From positions 1 through 49,147 of IMG/VR virus record IMGVR_UViG_3300020421_000031: a DNA stretch of 49,147 nt. One strand, 5' to 3'. Positions 5,764-14,566 of the stretch are shown here, one piece after another (position 1 is the stretch's first letter; each line of letters starts with the position of its first letter). This DNA is from a virus. Both the position numbers and the translations under genes were made by a program. Under the pieces are notes generated by a model. That model was given only the letters and a program-made list of their open reading frames with translations. It made no database searches and was not told where the DNA came from.

Positions 5764-8504
5764 TGGCACACGGATATCTAAACCCTACAGATTTAAGAAC
5801 CGAGAGAAATTTTCTTGGTGACATTGCTGGTGCTATCGGAAACAGAATTGGCAAAGCGTCTGATATGGCACGCAGAGAGCGTGCTTATGCAGAAAGTGTT
5901 GGCGAAAAAAATAATACCTCTCTTGCGGAAGCTGGTATTGGAAGAGGTCATTTTTTCCAGAGAGCACTAGGATCTACTTTCGGTGGTGATGCTCTAGCAA
6001 AAACTAGGGGTAGATTTGCTAAAGATGCTACAATGAGCATCGATCCAACAGGATCGCAAGCGTCTAGATTTAGAGGTGGTTTTGTTGACAGGGGTCGTTA
6101 TGATTATTCTGAAGAAATTTTTGGTGCTCCTGCTGAAAGAGCTGGAGCATTAGCAACAATTTTTGGTGGTGGTGACAGTGGTCCTGGTGTTGCCCAAAGA
6201 TTAATAGAAGCAGGACCGCAAGCAATTAATCCTGAGGTTCTTGGTGGAGAAACTGCCAAATATCAAGGAACTAAAACTAATGCTGCTGGATTTACTGTTG
6301 ATACTACGGCAACAGAAATTAAGGATATTGCTGGTATTTTGAATCAAATTGGTCAGTTGATGGTTAGAACCAACAACAGTACCATTCAGGCAGTTGATAG
6401 TGTACAAAAAGTAAATGTTAAAGTTGTTGAAAGTATACAGAGTCTAGGACAACTTCAAGTTGGTATTGCCGAAAGACAAATTCAAAACCAGAAATTACTT
6501 GCCGCTAATGCTGAAAATACAGCAGAAAAAATTGCTTCTAGGCAACAGGCATCTTCTGAAAAAGCAAATATGGCACAGAGACGTGTGTCTAGTGGGGATT
6601 TGGATCCAGAGGGTTCTGGAATGGAAGGTCCAGAAGCTGGTGGTATTTTAGGTAGTATGTTTGGTAGTCTAGGAAATATTTTAGACACTGGAATGAGTTT
6701 ACTTGGTGGTGGTCGCCGTGGTCGCCGTGGTCTTAGTAGAATGAGTCGTGCTGGTAGAAAAGCACAAAGAGCACAAGGATTTTCTACTGCTAATGCTGGA
6801 GACGTTGGTATTCGTGGAATGAATTTCCGCAATAACAGTATGACTGGCGGTCAGTTATCTACAGCAAGAATCCAGGCTGGCGACATGCGCCCAGGTTCGC
6901 TTAGTAGAGCTCAAAATGATATAACAAAGAGATACGCTCAAAGATATGGTGAAAAAGCTGCCCTGAAACGCTTTGGCGCAGAAGGTTTAGAAGCAGCAGG
7001 AATGACTCTTACAAAAGGAGCAAGAGTTGCGAAATTCTTGAGTCCTGTTTTAAAGAGAGTTCCTTTAGTTGGTGGACTGTTAGATTTTGGTGTAAGTCTT
7101 GCTTTAGGAGAATCTGTTGGTAGAGCAGCAGCGAAAGCAATTGGTGCTACTTTAGGTGCAGGATTGGGTACTCTTGTTCCTATTCCTGGCGTTGGAACTA
7201 TCTTAGGTGGTATTGCTGGAGATCTGTTAGGTGGTGCTGTATATGATGCTCTACGTGGTGGTGCTAGTAATAACGATGAGGCAGGATTAACTCCATTTGC
7301 TACAGGTGGTATTGTTACACAACCTACAGCAGGTTTGGTTGGTGAAGCTGGTCAAGAAGGTGTTTTCCCACTTGAGGGTGCTAGAGGCAGGAAAACATTC
7401 CTTATGTTTGGTGAAGGTATATTAGAAGCACAGAAACAAAATAAAAAATTATCCGCTGAAATTCAAGCAAGAGGATTAGCAGAATATTTTGATAAAAAAC
7501 CATGGTGGGAAAATTTACTTGAAGGATTAAAAAATTTCCTTCCTAATTGGAATCCATTCCAAAGAAATCCCAGAACTCCTCCTGGTCCTGGTCCTGGTGG
7601 TGGAGATATTGATGTATCTAAACTTGCTGGAGATACCCCAGAAGCAAAAGCATGGTTGGCAGCAATTAACGCTACAGAAGCAGGTGGTAAGGACAGATAT
7701 AACACACTAGTTGGTGGTGAGGTTGTTCCTGAATTGACACAAATGACAATGCAGGAAGTTTATGATATGGCGTATGGAAGTTCTATTGGACAAGGATTCT
7801 TGCCAGAAAGATTTGGCGGTAGAAAAGTTAGATATGCTTCCCCAGATGGTACAGTATATTCTTCTCATGCTGCTGGTGCTTTCCAATTCCATCCAGGTAC
7901 AATGATGGCGAGAGTGAAGCAAGCGGGAATGGACCCATCAACAACTTTATTTACTCCTGAAAATCAACAAAAACTCGCTTTAGCGCATTTGATGAATCTT
8001 GGTGTTGATCCAAATAAAGCAATGAATTCTGCTTCGTTATCAAAAGCTGGATCACTGGCAGGATGGCAAGGATTGTCTGTGGAAAATGGACATATCACAG
8101 AAGCTGGTGCTATGAAACTGTATGCGGACATGTTAAAGAAAGCACGAGCTGGTAACTCGACGTTTGGTTCAAATAATGAAAGTCCTCCTCTTGACGAAAA
8201 AACCAAAGGACTACTAGAGATGTTTGGTCTGGAACCAGATCGTTCTTCTTTAAAAACCACACCAGTTAAAACATCATCTTTTATAGGACCACAACCTATT
8301 AGTGATTTATTAACAACGTCAGCACAAGTTGATTCTCAATCAAGAGCACAATCATATCAACCGTTGATGTTTACACTACCGTCACAGCAATCTACAGATT
8401 CAAATAGCGGTCAGCAAGGATTTGCTTTAGGACTAGCAACTGCTGGTTCTTCTGGAATGGGACTTAATCCATATTCTAGTCTTGGTCTCATGACTCTTAA
8501 ATAA
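5763..8504 (+). CDS. 29: gp29-like tail tape-measure/hub protein with lysozyme-like domain
   Basis: The protein has 913 residues (T4 gp29 has 590). It fills the gp29 slot between gp51 and gp27, where the hub subunit that sets tail length is expected. The first 280 residues are polar and helical, with Gln/Asn-rich stretches. A hydrophobic Gly/Ala-rich segment (about 418-498) resembles tape-measure membrane helices. FATGGIVTQPTAGLVGEAGQ (about 515-534) is a common tape-measure motif. Residues about 620-790 look like a lambda-endolysin-type muramidase: a catalytic-type Glu in INATEAGGKDRYN (E639), then AAGAFQFHP and FTPENQQKLALAHL. Peptidoglycan cleavage during injection is inferred. The C-terminus is Ser/Gln-rich. 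The start ATG overlaps the gp51 stop. Confidence 0.82.
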   Translation: MAHGYLNPTDLRTERNFLGDIAGAIGNRIGKASDMARRERAYAESVGEKNNTSLAEAGIGRGHFFQRALGSTFGGDALAKTRGRFAKDATMSIDPTGSQASRFRGGFVDRGRYDYSEEIFGAPAERAGALATIFGGGDSGPGVAQRLIEAGPQAINPEVLGGETAKYQGTKTNAAGFTVDTTATEIKDIAGILNQIGQLMVRTNNSTIQAVDSVQKVNVKVVESIQSLGQLQVGIAERQIQNQKLLAANAENTAEKIASRQQASSEKANMAQRRVSSGDLDPEGSGMEGPEAGGILGSMFGSLGNILDTGMSLLGGGRRGRRGLSRMSRAGRKAQRAQGFSTANAGDVGIRGMNFRNNSMTGGQLSTARIQAGDMRPGSLSRAQNDITKRYAQRYGEKAALKRFGAEGLEAAGMTLTKGARVAKFLSPVLKRVPLVGGLLDFGVSLALGESVGRAAAKAIGATLGAGLGTLVPIPGVGTILGGIAGDLLGGAVYDALRGGASNNDEAGLTPFATGGIVTQPTAGLVGEAGQEGVFPLEGARGRKTFLMFGEGILEAQKQNKKLSAEIQARGLAEYFDKKPWWENLLEGLKNFLPNWNPFQRNPRTPPGPGPGGGDIDVSKLAGDTPEAKAWLAAINATEAGGKDRYNTLVGGEVVPELTQMTMQEVYDMAYGSSIGQGFLPERFGGRKVRYASPDGTVYSSHAAGAFQFHPGTMMARVKQAGMDPSTTLFTPENQQKLALAHLMNLGVDPNKAMNSASLSKAGSLAGWQGLSVENGHITEAGAMKLYADMLKKARAGNSTFGSNNESPPLDEKTKGLLEMFGLEPDRSSLKTTPVKTSSFIGPQPISDLLTTSAQVDSQSRAQSYQPLMFTLPSQQSTDSNSGQQGFALGLATAGSSGMGLNPYSSLGLMTLK

Positions 8505-8506
8505 TC

Positions 8507-9916
8507 ATGGAAGCATCAAACCCCACTGATTTTACACTAACAAAAGTCATCATTTATCCAAATGGTGATAAAGAACCACGTCCTATTACGGCTCTGGTTA
8601 ATACTTTTGAATATGTAGAAAATATTACACATCCATTTTTATCAGCAAAAATGGAAGTAGTTGATAGTGCTGGACTTCTTACTACACTTCCAATTCAAGG
8701 TGGAGAAAAAATAGTAGTAGAAGTTGATGCGAAAGCATTTAAAAAGAAAATGGAGTATGAATTTGTTATTTGGACGATTCAAAATAGATTTGCTAGACAA
8801 CAAAAACAATCATATGATATTGGTTTAATTTCTATGGAGGCATTAGTAAATGAAATTACTAGGGTTAATCAACCATTATCTGGAAATCCTGAGAATATCA
8901 TAGCTAAACTCCTCAATGAGAGATTGAAAACAACTAAGACAATATTTGGTGAACCATCAAAATTTGAAGTTAAGATGGTTGCGAATTATATGAGAACATT
9001 TGATATAATTGCGGAAATTGCCACAAAAAGTGTTTCAGCACAAACAAATTATAATTCTACGAATAATCAGAACAATAATAAATCAGAACAACAAGTAAAA
9101 GGATCTGCAGGATTTTTCTTTTGGGAATCGAAAAGAGGTTACAATTTTTTTGCTGTTGATTCTTTGTGTGCTGATCAAGATAGCAAATTAAAATCAAAAA
9201 ATTTAGATTCTCCACCATGGGGACAATATGTGGAGACATTAGGAAATCAAGAAGGAATTGACACTAGATTTCAAATTTTGGAGTCTAATTTTGAATCTGA
9301 AATTGATTTACTTAGTTCATTGAGACACGGAAAATACTCATCCATGTTGGTATTTTTTAATCACTCAACGGGACAATATGAAGAGTATGTGTACAAGATT
9401 AAGGATAGTTATGACAATATGGCACATTTGGGTGGTCAGGAAGGAATTACTTTGATTCCAACAAATCAAATTGAATTATCTGATTATCCAAGTAGAATCA
9501 TGTCTGTATTCTTAGATCACGAATCATGGTATAATGAAGCAACACCTGCCTCACCCGATCCAAAAGATGGAGCAACAGATCCTACGAAATTTGCTGACTG
9601 GCAAAAATATTATACAGCACAATCTTTAGCAAGATTTCAGTTGCTTAAGAATCAAATGTGTACTATAGTTATTGCTGGCAATCCAGATATTTGCGCTGGT
9701 GATAAAATTGATATTAGATTAGTCAACAAAGTTGGAACAGTTGAAGGTAGAAAAGAACCATATGACCCAGAAAGCAGTGGTGTGTATTTAATTTCTGAAG
9801 TAGCACATTTTTACGACACTACGAATGGTCCTGGTGGCAAATTTACAACAACTCTCAGACTAATGAGAGATTCATACGGTCTAAAAGATAGACCATCAAA
9901 CCACGGCACTAAATAA
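8507..9916 (+). CDS. 27: gp27 baseplate hub subunit
   Basis: The protein has 469 residues (T4 391). Gp27 forms the trimeric torus at the centre of the hub that holds the gp5 spike. The N-terminus TDFTLTKVIIYPNGDKEPR and a following F.YVENITHPFLSAKMEV..SAGLL are typical. G..GGEKI.VEVD strands and EF.IWTIQNR lead to the SLARFQLLKNQMCTIVIAGN segment (about 385-404), which is the fold seen in contractile-tail hub proteins. It follows gp29 by 2 bases and precedes the gp5 region, as expected for hub assembly. The TAA stop is part of a CTAAATAA element that may serve as a late promoter for the next gene. Confidence 0.88.
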   Translation: MEASNPTDFTLTKVIIYPNGDKEPRPITALVNTFEYVENITHPFLSAKMEVVDSAGLLTTLPIQGGEKIVVEVDAKAFKKKMEYEFVIWTIQNRFARQQKQSYDIGLISMEALVNEITRVNQPLSGNPENIIAKLLNERLKTTKTIFGEPSKFEVKMVANYMRTFDIIAEIATKSVSAQTNYNSTNNQNNNKSEQQVKGSAGFFFWESKRGYNFFAVDSLCADQDSKLKSKNLDSPPWGQYVETLGNQEGIDTRFQILESNFESEIDLLSSLRHGKYSSMLVFFNHSTGQYEEYVYKIKDSYDNMAHLGGQEGITLIPTNQIELSDYPSRIMSVFLDHESWYNEATPASPDPKDGATDPTKFADWQKYYTAQSLARFQLLKNQMCTIVIAGNPDICAGDKIDIRLVNKVGTVEGRKEPYDPESSGVYLISEVAHFYDTTNGPGGKFTTTLRLMRDSYGLKDRPSNHGTK

Positions 9917-9935
9917 CACAAGGAGGTAATTACCT
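9909..9935 (+). promoter_or_regulatory. Late promoter-like element and very strong ribosome binding site
   Basis: CTAAATAA (9909-9916) overlaps the gp27 stop. It is followed by AGGAGGTAA (9921-9929), a near-perfect Shine-Dalgarno 6-7 bases before the ATG at 9936. Bases 9924-9935 form the perfect palindrome AGGTAATTACCT, so part of the SD could pair with bases next to the start. The RBS is much stronger than those of the neighbouring genes. Confidence 0.5.
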
Positions 9936-10163
9936 ATGGAAAGTATCGAAAAGCATATCGAGAAGGATAAAGAGATTCTTGGGGATCCTACAACTTCTCC
10001 TCAGCAACGTCGTCATATTGAAGGCGAACTGCATGAATTGGAAGAATATGTAGAACACCACAAAAAAGAAATCGAAGCTGGTGATCATCATGATCCCACA
10101 TACCTTGAACTCTATTGTGATCAAAACCCATCAGAACCAGAATGTTTAATTTACGATGATTGA
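9936..10163 (+). CDS. Small charged coiled-coil protein between gp27 and gp5
   Basis: The protein has 75 residues and is highly charged and helical: MESIEKHIEKDKEIL, SPQQRRHIEGELHELEEYVE and HHKKEIEAGDHHD. This fits a short helical hairpin or coiled coil. An acidic Cys-containing tail (YCDQNPSEPECLIYDD) follows. It has the strongest SD of the region, so it may be made in large amounts. It sits between two hub genes, and a role as a chaperone or minor hub part is an inference from position only. I know no named family. The stop overlaps the TTG codon that opens the longest gp5 frame. Confidence 0.7.
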   Translation: MESIEKHIEKDKEILGDPTTSPQQRRHIEGELHELEEYVEHHKKEIEAGDHHDPTYLELYCDQNPSEPECLIYDD

Positions 10164-10168
10164 TTGAT

Positions 10169-13027
10169 ATGGATCAGTTATTATCACAGTTAATACCAAC
10201 TCAACGCATTGGAAACGATGGTTTCAATTGGTGGGTGGGGCAAGTAGAAGGAACTGCCGCAGACGAAAAAAACAATAAAGGCGGATATCGTTTCAAAGTT
10301 CGCATCGTAGGATATCATCCTAAGAGTAAGGATATTCTCGATACGAAAGACTTGCCATGGGCTAACGTGATGATGCCAGTCAACGTACCCTTCATGCCTG
10401 GTAATGTTGGTGGAGCACATCCTCAACTTGTTAAGGGGTGTTGGGTAGTTGGTTTTTATCTAGACAATAATAAGCAAAAACCCATTATCATGGGTTCTAT
10501 TGGTCAAACTCCTGGTGCTACAACTATTTCCCAGAGTGAAAGACCAGGAGATGATGAATCTTTTAAAACATATAATAATTGTACAGCAAGACCAGTAAAT
10601 CCAGCAACGGATGGAAAACCAGCAGAGGAAAGTGATGGTGGTGAGGGCGAATCTAATAAAACTACTGGTGCTTTAGATGATGGCACATCAAATGCTGATG
10701 GTCAGAGAGTTCCACCAGCAGACAGAAAATATAATGGTCAAAAAGATGAAAAGTGGTGTCAAACAGTAGCAGAAAAGTGCGATAATGAAGACATCAAAAC
10801 AAAGACTACAATTCTTCTTGGTGAGTTTCTAGCAGAAGTACAAAATAATAATGGCAATATTGGCACTTACTTGATTAGTCCTATTAATGGAACTATCAAT
10901 GATGGTGTTGGTATTGCTAGAAAATACGTCAATAAATTTCAAAAAGTTATTACTGAATTTGTTGCGAGAGTAAAAGGATTTGTAATTGAGAAACTATCCA
11001 ATGCGGTAAAGGATCTCATTAACGCATTGATTTACCCAGATGATACTGGAAATGTTCTAACTCCTGTTACAGAATGGTTCAATAACATATTGAAAGATCT
11101 TGGGTGTCAGATGGCAGACCTTGGAGATCGCTTGGCAAAGTGGTTGACAAATGTGTTAATGAGTTATGTCAATCAAATTTATCGTGCTGCAGCATGTCAA
11201 GTAGATGCTTTAGTCAATGGCATTTTATCAAAGATGAATTCTTTGATGGAAGATATCTTGGGTAAAGTCTTGGGTCCAATTCAAGATATTTTGGGTGCTA
11301 TTGCTGGACCACTTAATATTCTTGGTGGAGCAATTAATTTTGTGTTGAATCTTCTGGGAATTTCTTGCTCTGGTCCTGAGAATGAGTGTGCCAAATATAA
11401 AGCAGTTTGTACAGATGGCGAGAAGAAGAAAGATAAAAATGACAAAGATTTCCTTGATGATTTATTAGAGAGTATTGATAATTTATTCCCTGCTACTGGT
11501 GCTGATTATACTCAGTATGTTTGTGATGAAGCATATAAAGGAGCACCATTAGAAGTTACTACTGTTGGATTTACTGGTGGTGTTCCAAGAGACGGCACTA
11601 GATCAGGAACACCTACAACAAAGAAGCAGAAGATTTCATATACAATATCTGATGTTAAGGTGACTGAAGGAGAGCAAGCACAGTTTGTAGTTACTAGAAC
11701 TGGATACCTAGAAGTAGCATCTTCTGTTACTTTTAAGACTCTTAAAAGAGGCGAAGCTACCCCGAATGAAGATTATTTGCCAGCAGAGGGAATTCTAGGT
11801 TTTGCTCCAACTGAAAAAGAAAAAACTATTATTATCGATACTTTGTATTCTGATGAAAGAGAACAAGAAGAAGATTTTTATATCAGACTGAAGAGAAACT
11901 CTCCTTCAAAGGGTAGTGGTGTTAGAAGTAGTTTTATCAAAGCTGTTGGTAAATGTACAATTACTGAGAGAAATGTTAAAGAACCATATGATCCTTATAA
12001 TCCAAAACCAGTAAATCCATTTCCAGATATTCCTACTGTTTTCCCACCAGATGAAATAGATGTTCCTACTGATCCAGAGTATCCTGATGAAGTTGATGTG
12101 CCAGATTCGGTAACAAACATACCAGCATACGCTGTAACTGCTGATAGAACTTCCTGTCCAGAAGGTGAGTTTATCATATACACTATTACTACATCCAATG
12201 TTGAAAATGGAACCATCTTATACTATTCATTAACAGGAAATGGCATTACCGCTGATGATATTATTGGCAATAATTTAACAGGACAGTGTGTAATTAACAA
12301 TAATTCTGCTGAAGTAACAGTGGGAATAGAAGACGATGGAGTCGTAGAAGAAGAAGAAGTTTTACGTTTCACATTAAATGGTACTGGTGCTGCTACAGAT
12401 GTTCTTATTACAGCACCAGATGGCGAAGATGGTGATGATGATGATGATGGGGAGGGAGAAAGTCCAGAGACTGAATTTGATGATTTTGTACCGCCCACAG
12501 TCAATCCAATTAAGGTCATCACTGACCCAGGTGGTGGTATCATAGAGATTCCTATTGAAGATCCTGGTGATCCTTGGGAAGAACCACCATATGTTTGGAT
12601 TGGTGGTGAAGGTATCGGTGCTACAGCAACTCCTTTACTTGATCAGAATGGGTTTATTACGGAAATTCGTATAAAATCTCCTGGATATGGATATAAACTA
12701 AACATTCCTGATAATGCAGGTGTTCGTTGTATCATTGATAGTTTTACTGTATTAAGTCCTGGTGTTGGATATAAAGAGACACCCGAGATGTATGTTGATG
12801 GAGAACTTGGTATTGCCGAAGCGATCATCAATGAAGATGGATTTGTTATTGGTGCCAGAACTTTGAATAGAGAACTCACATTCTCTGAGTTCCCTGAAAT
12901 TGTAATTGTTGGTGGCGGTGGATATGGTGCTAGACTATTACCATCTCTAGCATGTCTAGATACTGAGGCATTGACTGTTGTTGGTGCTACTAAGATTGGA
13001 ACTGGTCGTTACGTTGATTGCCCATAA
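10169..13027 (+). CDS. 5: gp5 baseplate hub/spike protein with OB-fold and Calx-beta-like domains
   Basis: The ATG at 10169 is preferred over the TTG at 10160, giving 952 residues (T4 gp5 575). Residues about 8-115 match the gp5 OB-fold: FNWWVGQVEG, GGYRFKVRIVGYHP, LPWANVMMPV and KPIIMGSIGQTPGA. A helical section (about 190-410) with Cys residues follows. Two Calx-beta-like segments come next, VTEGEQAQFVVTRTG with E..EDFYIRL (about 487-595) and PEGEFIIYTITT with VVEEEEVLRFTLNG (about 655-745). An acidic run (GEDGDDDDDGEGE) and a Gly-rich beta C-terminus with GYGY/GVGYKE motifs end the protein. No T4-type lysozyme domain is visible, so the muramidase function appears to have moved to gp29. The role is piercing the outer membrane, by analogy. 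Confidence 0.85.
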   Translation: MDQLLSQLIPTQRIGNDGFNWWVGQVEGTAADEKNNKGGYRFKVRIVGYHPKSKDILDTKDLPWANVMMPVNVPFMPGNVGGAHPQLVKGCWVVGFYLDNNKQKPIIMGSIGQTPGATTISQSERPGDDESFKTYNNCTARPVNPATDGKPAEESDGGEGESNKTTGALDDGTSNADGQRVPPADRKYNGQKDEKWCQTVAEKCDNEDIKTKTTILLGEFLAEVQNNNGNIGTYLISPINGTINDGVGIARKYVNKFQKVITEFVARVKGFVIEKLSNAVKDLINALIYPDDTGNVLTPVTEWFNNILKDLGCQMADLGDRLAKWLTNVLMSYVNQIYRAAACQVDALVNGILSKMNSLMEDILGKVLGPIQDILGAIAGPLNILGGAINFVLNLLGISCSGPENECAKYKAVCTDGEKKKDKNDKDFLDDLLESIDNLFPATGADYTQYVCDEAYKGAPLEVTTVGFTGGVPRDGTRSGTPTTKKQKISYTISDVKVTEGEQAQFVVTRTGYLEVASSVTFKTLKRGEATPNEDYLPAEGILGFAPTEKEKTIIIDTLYSDEREQEEDFYIRLKRNSPSKGSGVRSSFIKAVGKCTITERNVKEPYDPYNPKPVNPFPDIPTVFPPDEIDVPTDPEYPDEVDVPDSVTNIPAYAVTADRTSCPEGEFIIYTITTSNVENGTILYYSLTGNGITADDIIGNNLTGQCVINNNSAEVTVGIEDDGVVEEEEVLRFTLNGTGAATDVLITAPDGEDGDDDDDGEGESPETEFDDFVPPTVNPIKVITDPGGGIIEIPIEDPGDPWEEPPYVWIGGEGIGATATPLLDQNGFITEIRIKSPGYGYKLNIPDNAGVRCIIDSFTVLSPGVGYKETPEMYVDGELGIAEAIINEDGFVIGARTLNRELTFSEFPEIVIVGGGGYGARLLPSLACLDTEALTVVGATKIGTGRYVDCP

Positions 13028-13905
13028 TGCCACACTCTGTACCTGCTAACGAATACCCTACTGGTATTTTTAAACAAACAACACCAGATGAAGTTCAGCA
13101 ACTTGATCGTGGTCCTAGATTTAACACTGCTTTCAAGGGTGCTCTGACTCGTTCAGAGATCTATGAGAGAATGTATCCTGATGGTCAAACAGCAACATTG
13201 AGAATTGATGGACCAGCTACAAACGGTGGGTTCCTAGCACTCCAGTCTGGTGGATCTGTAATGATCGTCACTGGAGAAAAAAATGTAGAGAAGGGTCCTG
13301 GCAGTGGCAAACTATGTATTCATTCTCACGGACAACAGCAAAAACACGAGCAAAGAACTGATATCGAGTATAGTGCTGGTGATGATGAAGAAAACCAAGC
13401 GTTGAATATGATTGCTTATGGTGATGTTGTGGAGCAAGCAATTGGTAGTACACGTCACATTAGAGCACAAAAAATTGTTATTTCAGCATCTGAAGAATTA
13501 TTTTTGATTGGTAAATCACAAGTATTCATTCAAGCAGGATCTAATGGTGGTGGTACTATTACCATGAATGCTGGTAATGTTGAAAAAATTACCAATAATG
13601 ATAAAGAAGTTATCTTAGGACAGAAGATGACTTTTGGTGTTTCTGAGGAGACTACGGTTCAATTTGATCCTAGAGCATCAATCAACGCTGTTTCTCCTGG
13701 TCATGTCAATCATAAGATTTTGGGAGACTATAAAGTTTGGGTAGGTGGTGTAGAGCAGCATATTGTTGCTGGTGGTCCAGCAGTTCCACCACTTGTCAAA
13801 GATAGATTAAACAGTTATTCTGTGAAGACACTACTAGGAAATTCTGAGATTCAAAGTGTTGCTGGTAACACGAGTCTCAAGGGACTATTAATTTTACTTA
13901 ACTAA
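13027..13905 (+). CDS. Structural beta-rich protein following gp5, putative spike/baseplate component
   Basis: The protein has 292 residues from the ATG at 13027, which overlaps the gp5 stop (TAATG). A TTG at 13018 would add three residues. After a polar N-terminus (PHSVPANEYPTGIFKQ) the protein is dominated by short beta strands with turns, for example KIVISASEELFLIGKSQVFI, GTITMNAGNVEKITNN and KVWVGGVEQHIVAGG. A His-containing CIHSHGQQQKHEQ lies at about residues 96-108. This pattern is like the beta-helix and prism repeats found in contractile-tail spikes. Translational coupling to gp5 suggests it is a spike partner. The domain is not firmly identified. It is the last gene before a strong terminator. 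Confidence 0.65.
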   Translation: MPHSVPANEYPTGIFKQTTPDEVQQLDRGPRFNTAFKGALTRSEIYERMYPDGQTATLRIDGPATNGGFLALQSGGSVMIVTGEKNVEKGPGSGKLCIHSHGQQQKHEQRTDIEYSAGDDEENQALNMIAYGDVVEQAIGSTRHIRAQKIVISASEELFLIGKSQVFIQAGSNGGGTITMNAGNVEKITNNDKEVILGQKMTFGVSEETTVQFDPRASINAVSPGHVNHKILGDYKVWVGGVEQHIVAGGPAVPPLVKDRLNSYSVKTLLGNSEIQSVAGNTSLKGLLILLN

Positions 13906-13936
13906 TTAATCAGATATCCGTATCGAAAACTGGCAC

Positions 13937-13962
13937 AAGGGGGGTTGTTTGACCCCCTTTTT
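13937..13962 (+). terminator. Rho-independent terminator after the gp54-gp5 block
   Basis: AAGGGGGG pairs with ACCCCCTT (stem centred on GGGGGT 13940-13945 and ACCCCC 13952-13957, loop TGTTTG) and is followed by Ts at 13958-13962. It closes the late structural operon and isolates the next promoter. Confidence 0.85.
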
Positions 13963-14021
13963 AATGCTAAATTACTCTTGTAGCAAATCAGGGGACTGCC
14001 TCAATTACCCGCACAACCCAC

Positions 14022-14050
14022 TTGACACACTCTGCTTCAAGTGCTACAAT
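14022..14050 (+). promoter_or_regulatory. Host-type sigma70 promoter of the beta-barrel gene
   Basis: TTGACA (14022-14027), a 17-bp spacer and TACAAT (14045-14050) are near-consensus. A perfect 10-bp inverted repeat flanks the promoter, with ATTACCCGCA at 14004-14013 and TGCGGGTAAT at 14085-14094. The predicted leader begins with a GGGAC/GTCCC hairpin (14060-14076). Confidence 0.85.
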
Positions 14051-14122
14051 ACATTCAACGGGACAAGTCGAGTCCCTATCCATCTGCGGGTAATCACTCC
14101 GCAAGTAAACAAAGGTATTAAA

Positions 14123-14494
14123 ATGATCAAATCTGTATTCGCAGCTACTGCTGCTCTGTCCGTTTCTGCTGGCGCTGCTGTTGCAGGTCCCTACGTCAAC
14201 GTGGAAACCAATGCTGGTTGGACTGGCTCGGAATATAACGGTGCCGCAACTGACCTTCACGTAGGCTACGAGGGCGCTTTCAGTGAAACTGGTTCCTACT
14301 ACATCCAGGGCGGCGCTACTGTGCTGACTCCCGATGGTGGTGACACTGACACCGTTCCTTCTGGTAAGGCAGGCATTGGTCTGGGACTGACCGAGGCACT
14401 GGGTGCTTATGGTGAGGTTTCCTTCGTCGGTTCTGGTGATGAGGATCTGGACCGTGGTTATGGTGCTAAGTTGGGTCTGAAGTATTCCTTCTGA
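14123..14494 (+). CDS. Exported small beta-barrel/porin-like protein
   Basis: The protein has 123 residues from the ATG at 14123; a longer frame from 13949 would cross the promoter and is rejected. A clear signal peptide (MIKSVFAATAALSVSAGAAVA, likely cut after AVA-GP) is followed by alternating beta strands with Gly/aromatic ends (PYVNVETNAGW, GGYEGAFSETGSYYIQGG-like). It ends in GYGAKLGLKYSF, the final-Phe pattern of outer-membrane barrels. It should go to the periplasm or outer membrane of the host. GC content and C-ending codons are clearly higher than in neighbouring genes. The gene is monocistronic between a near-consensus promoter and a perfect terminator, which suggests strong early expression. 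Its role is unknown. Confidence 0.8.
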   Translation: MIKSVFAATAALSVSAGAAVAGPYVNVETNAGWTGSEYNGAATDLHVGYEGAFSETGSYYIQGGATVLTPDGGDTDTVPSGKAGIGLGLTEALGAYGEVSFVGSGDEDLDRGYGAKLGLKYSF

Positions 14495-14509
14495 TCTGAA
14501 TAACAGTGA

Positions 14510-14534
14510 GGGCACCTTCGGGTGCCCTTTTTTT
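14510..14534 (+). terminator. Strong Rho-independent terminator
   Basis: GGGCACC, TTCG tetraloop and GGTGCCC (14510-14527) are followed by seven Ts. It ends the beta-barrel transcript. Confidence 0.95.
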
Positions 14535-14540
14535 ATGCTT

Positions 14541-14548
14541 CTAAATAT
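14541..14548 (+). promoter_or_regulatory. Late promoter-like element
   Basis: CTAAATAT lies 19 bases upstream of the ATG at 14567, in the short gap after the terminator, and matches the other late-type elements in this window. Confidence 0.5.
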
Positions 14549-14566
14549 TGTGTATGATTCTTCATT

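Noticed and set aside
13949-14122. N-terminal extension of the beta-barrel protein
   Set aside because: It would cover the promoter, and the signal peptide begins at the ATG at 14123.
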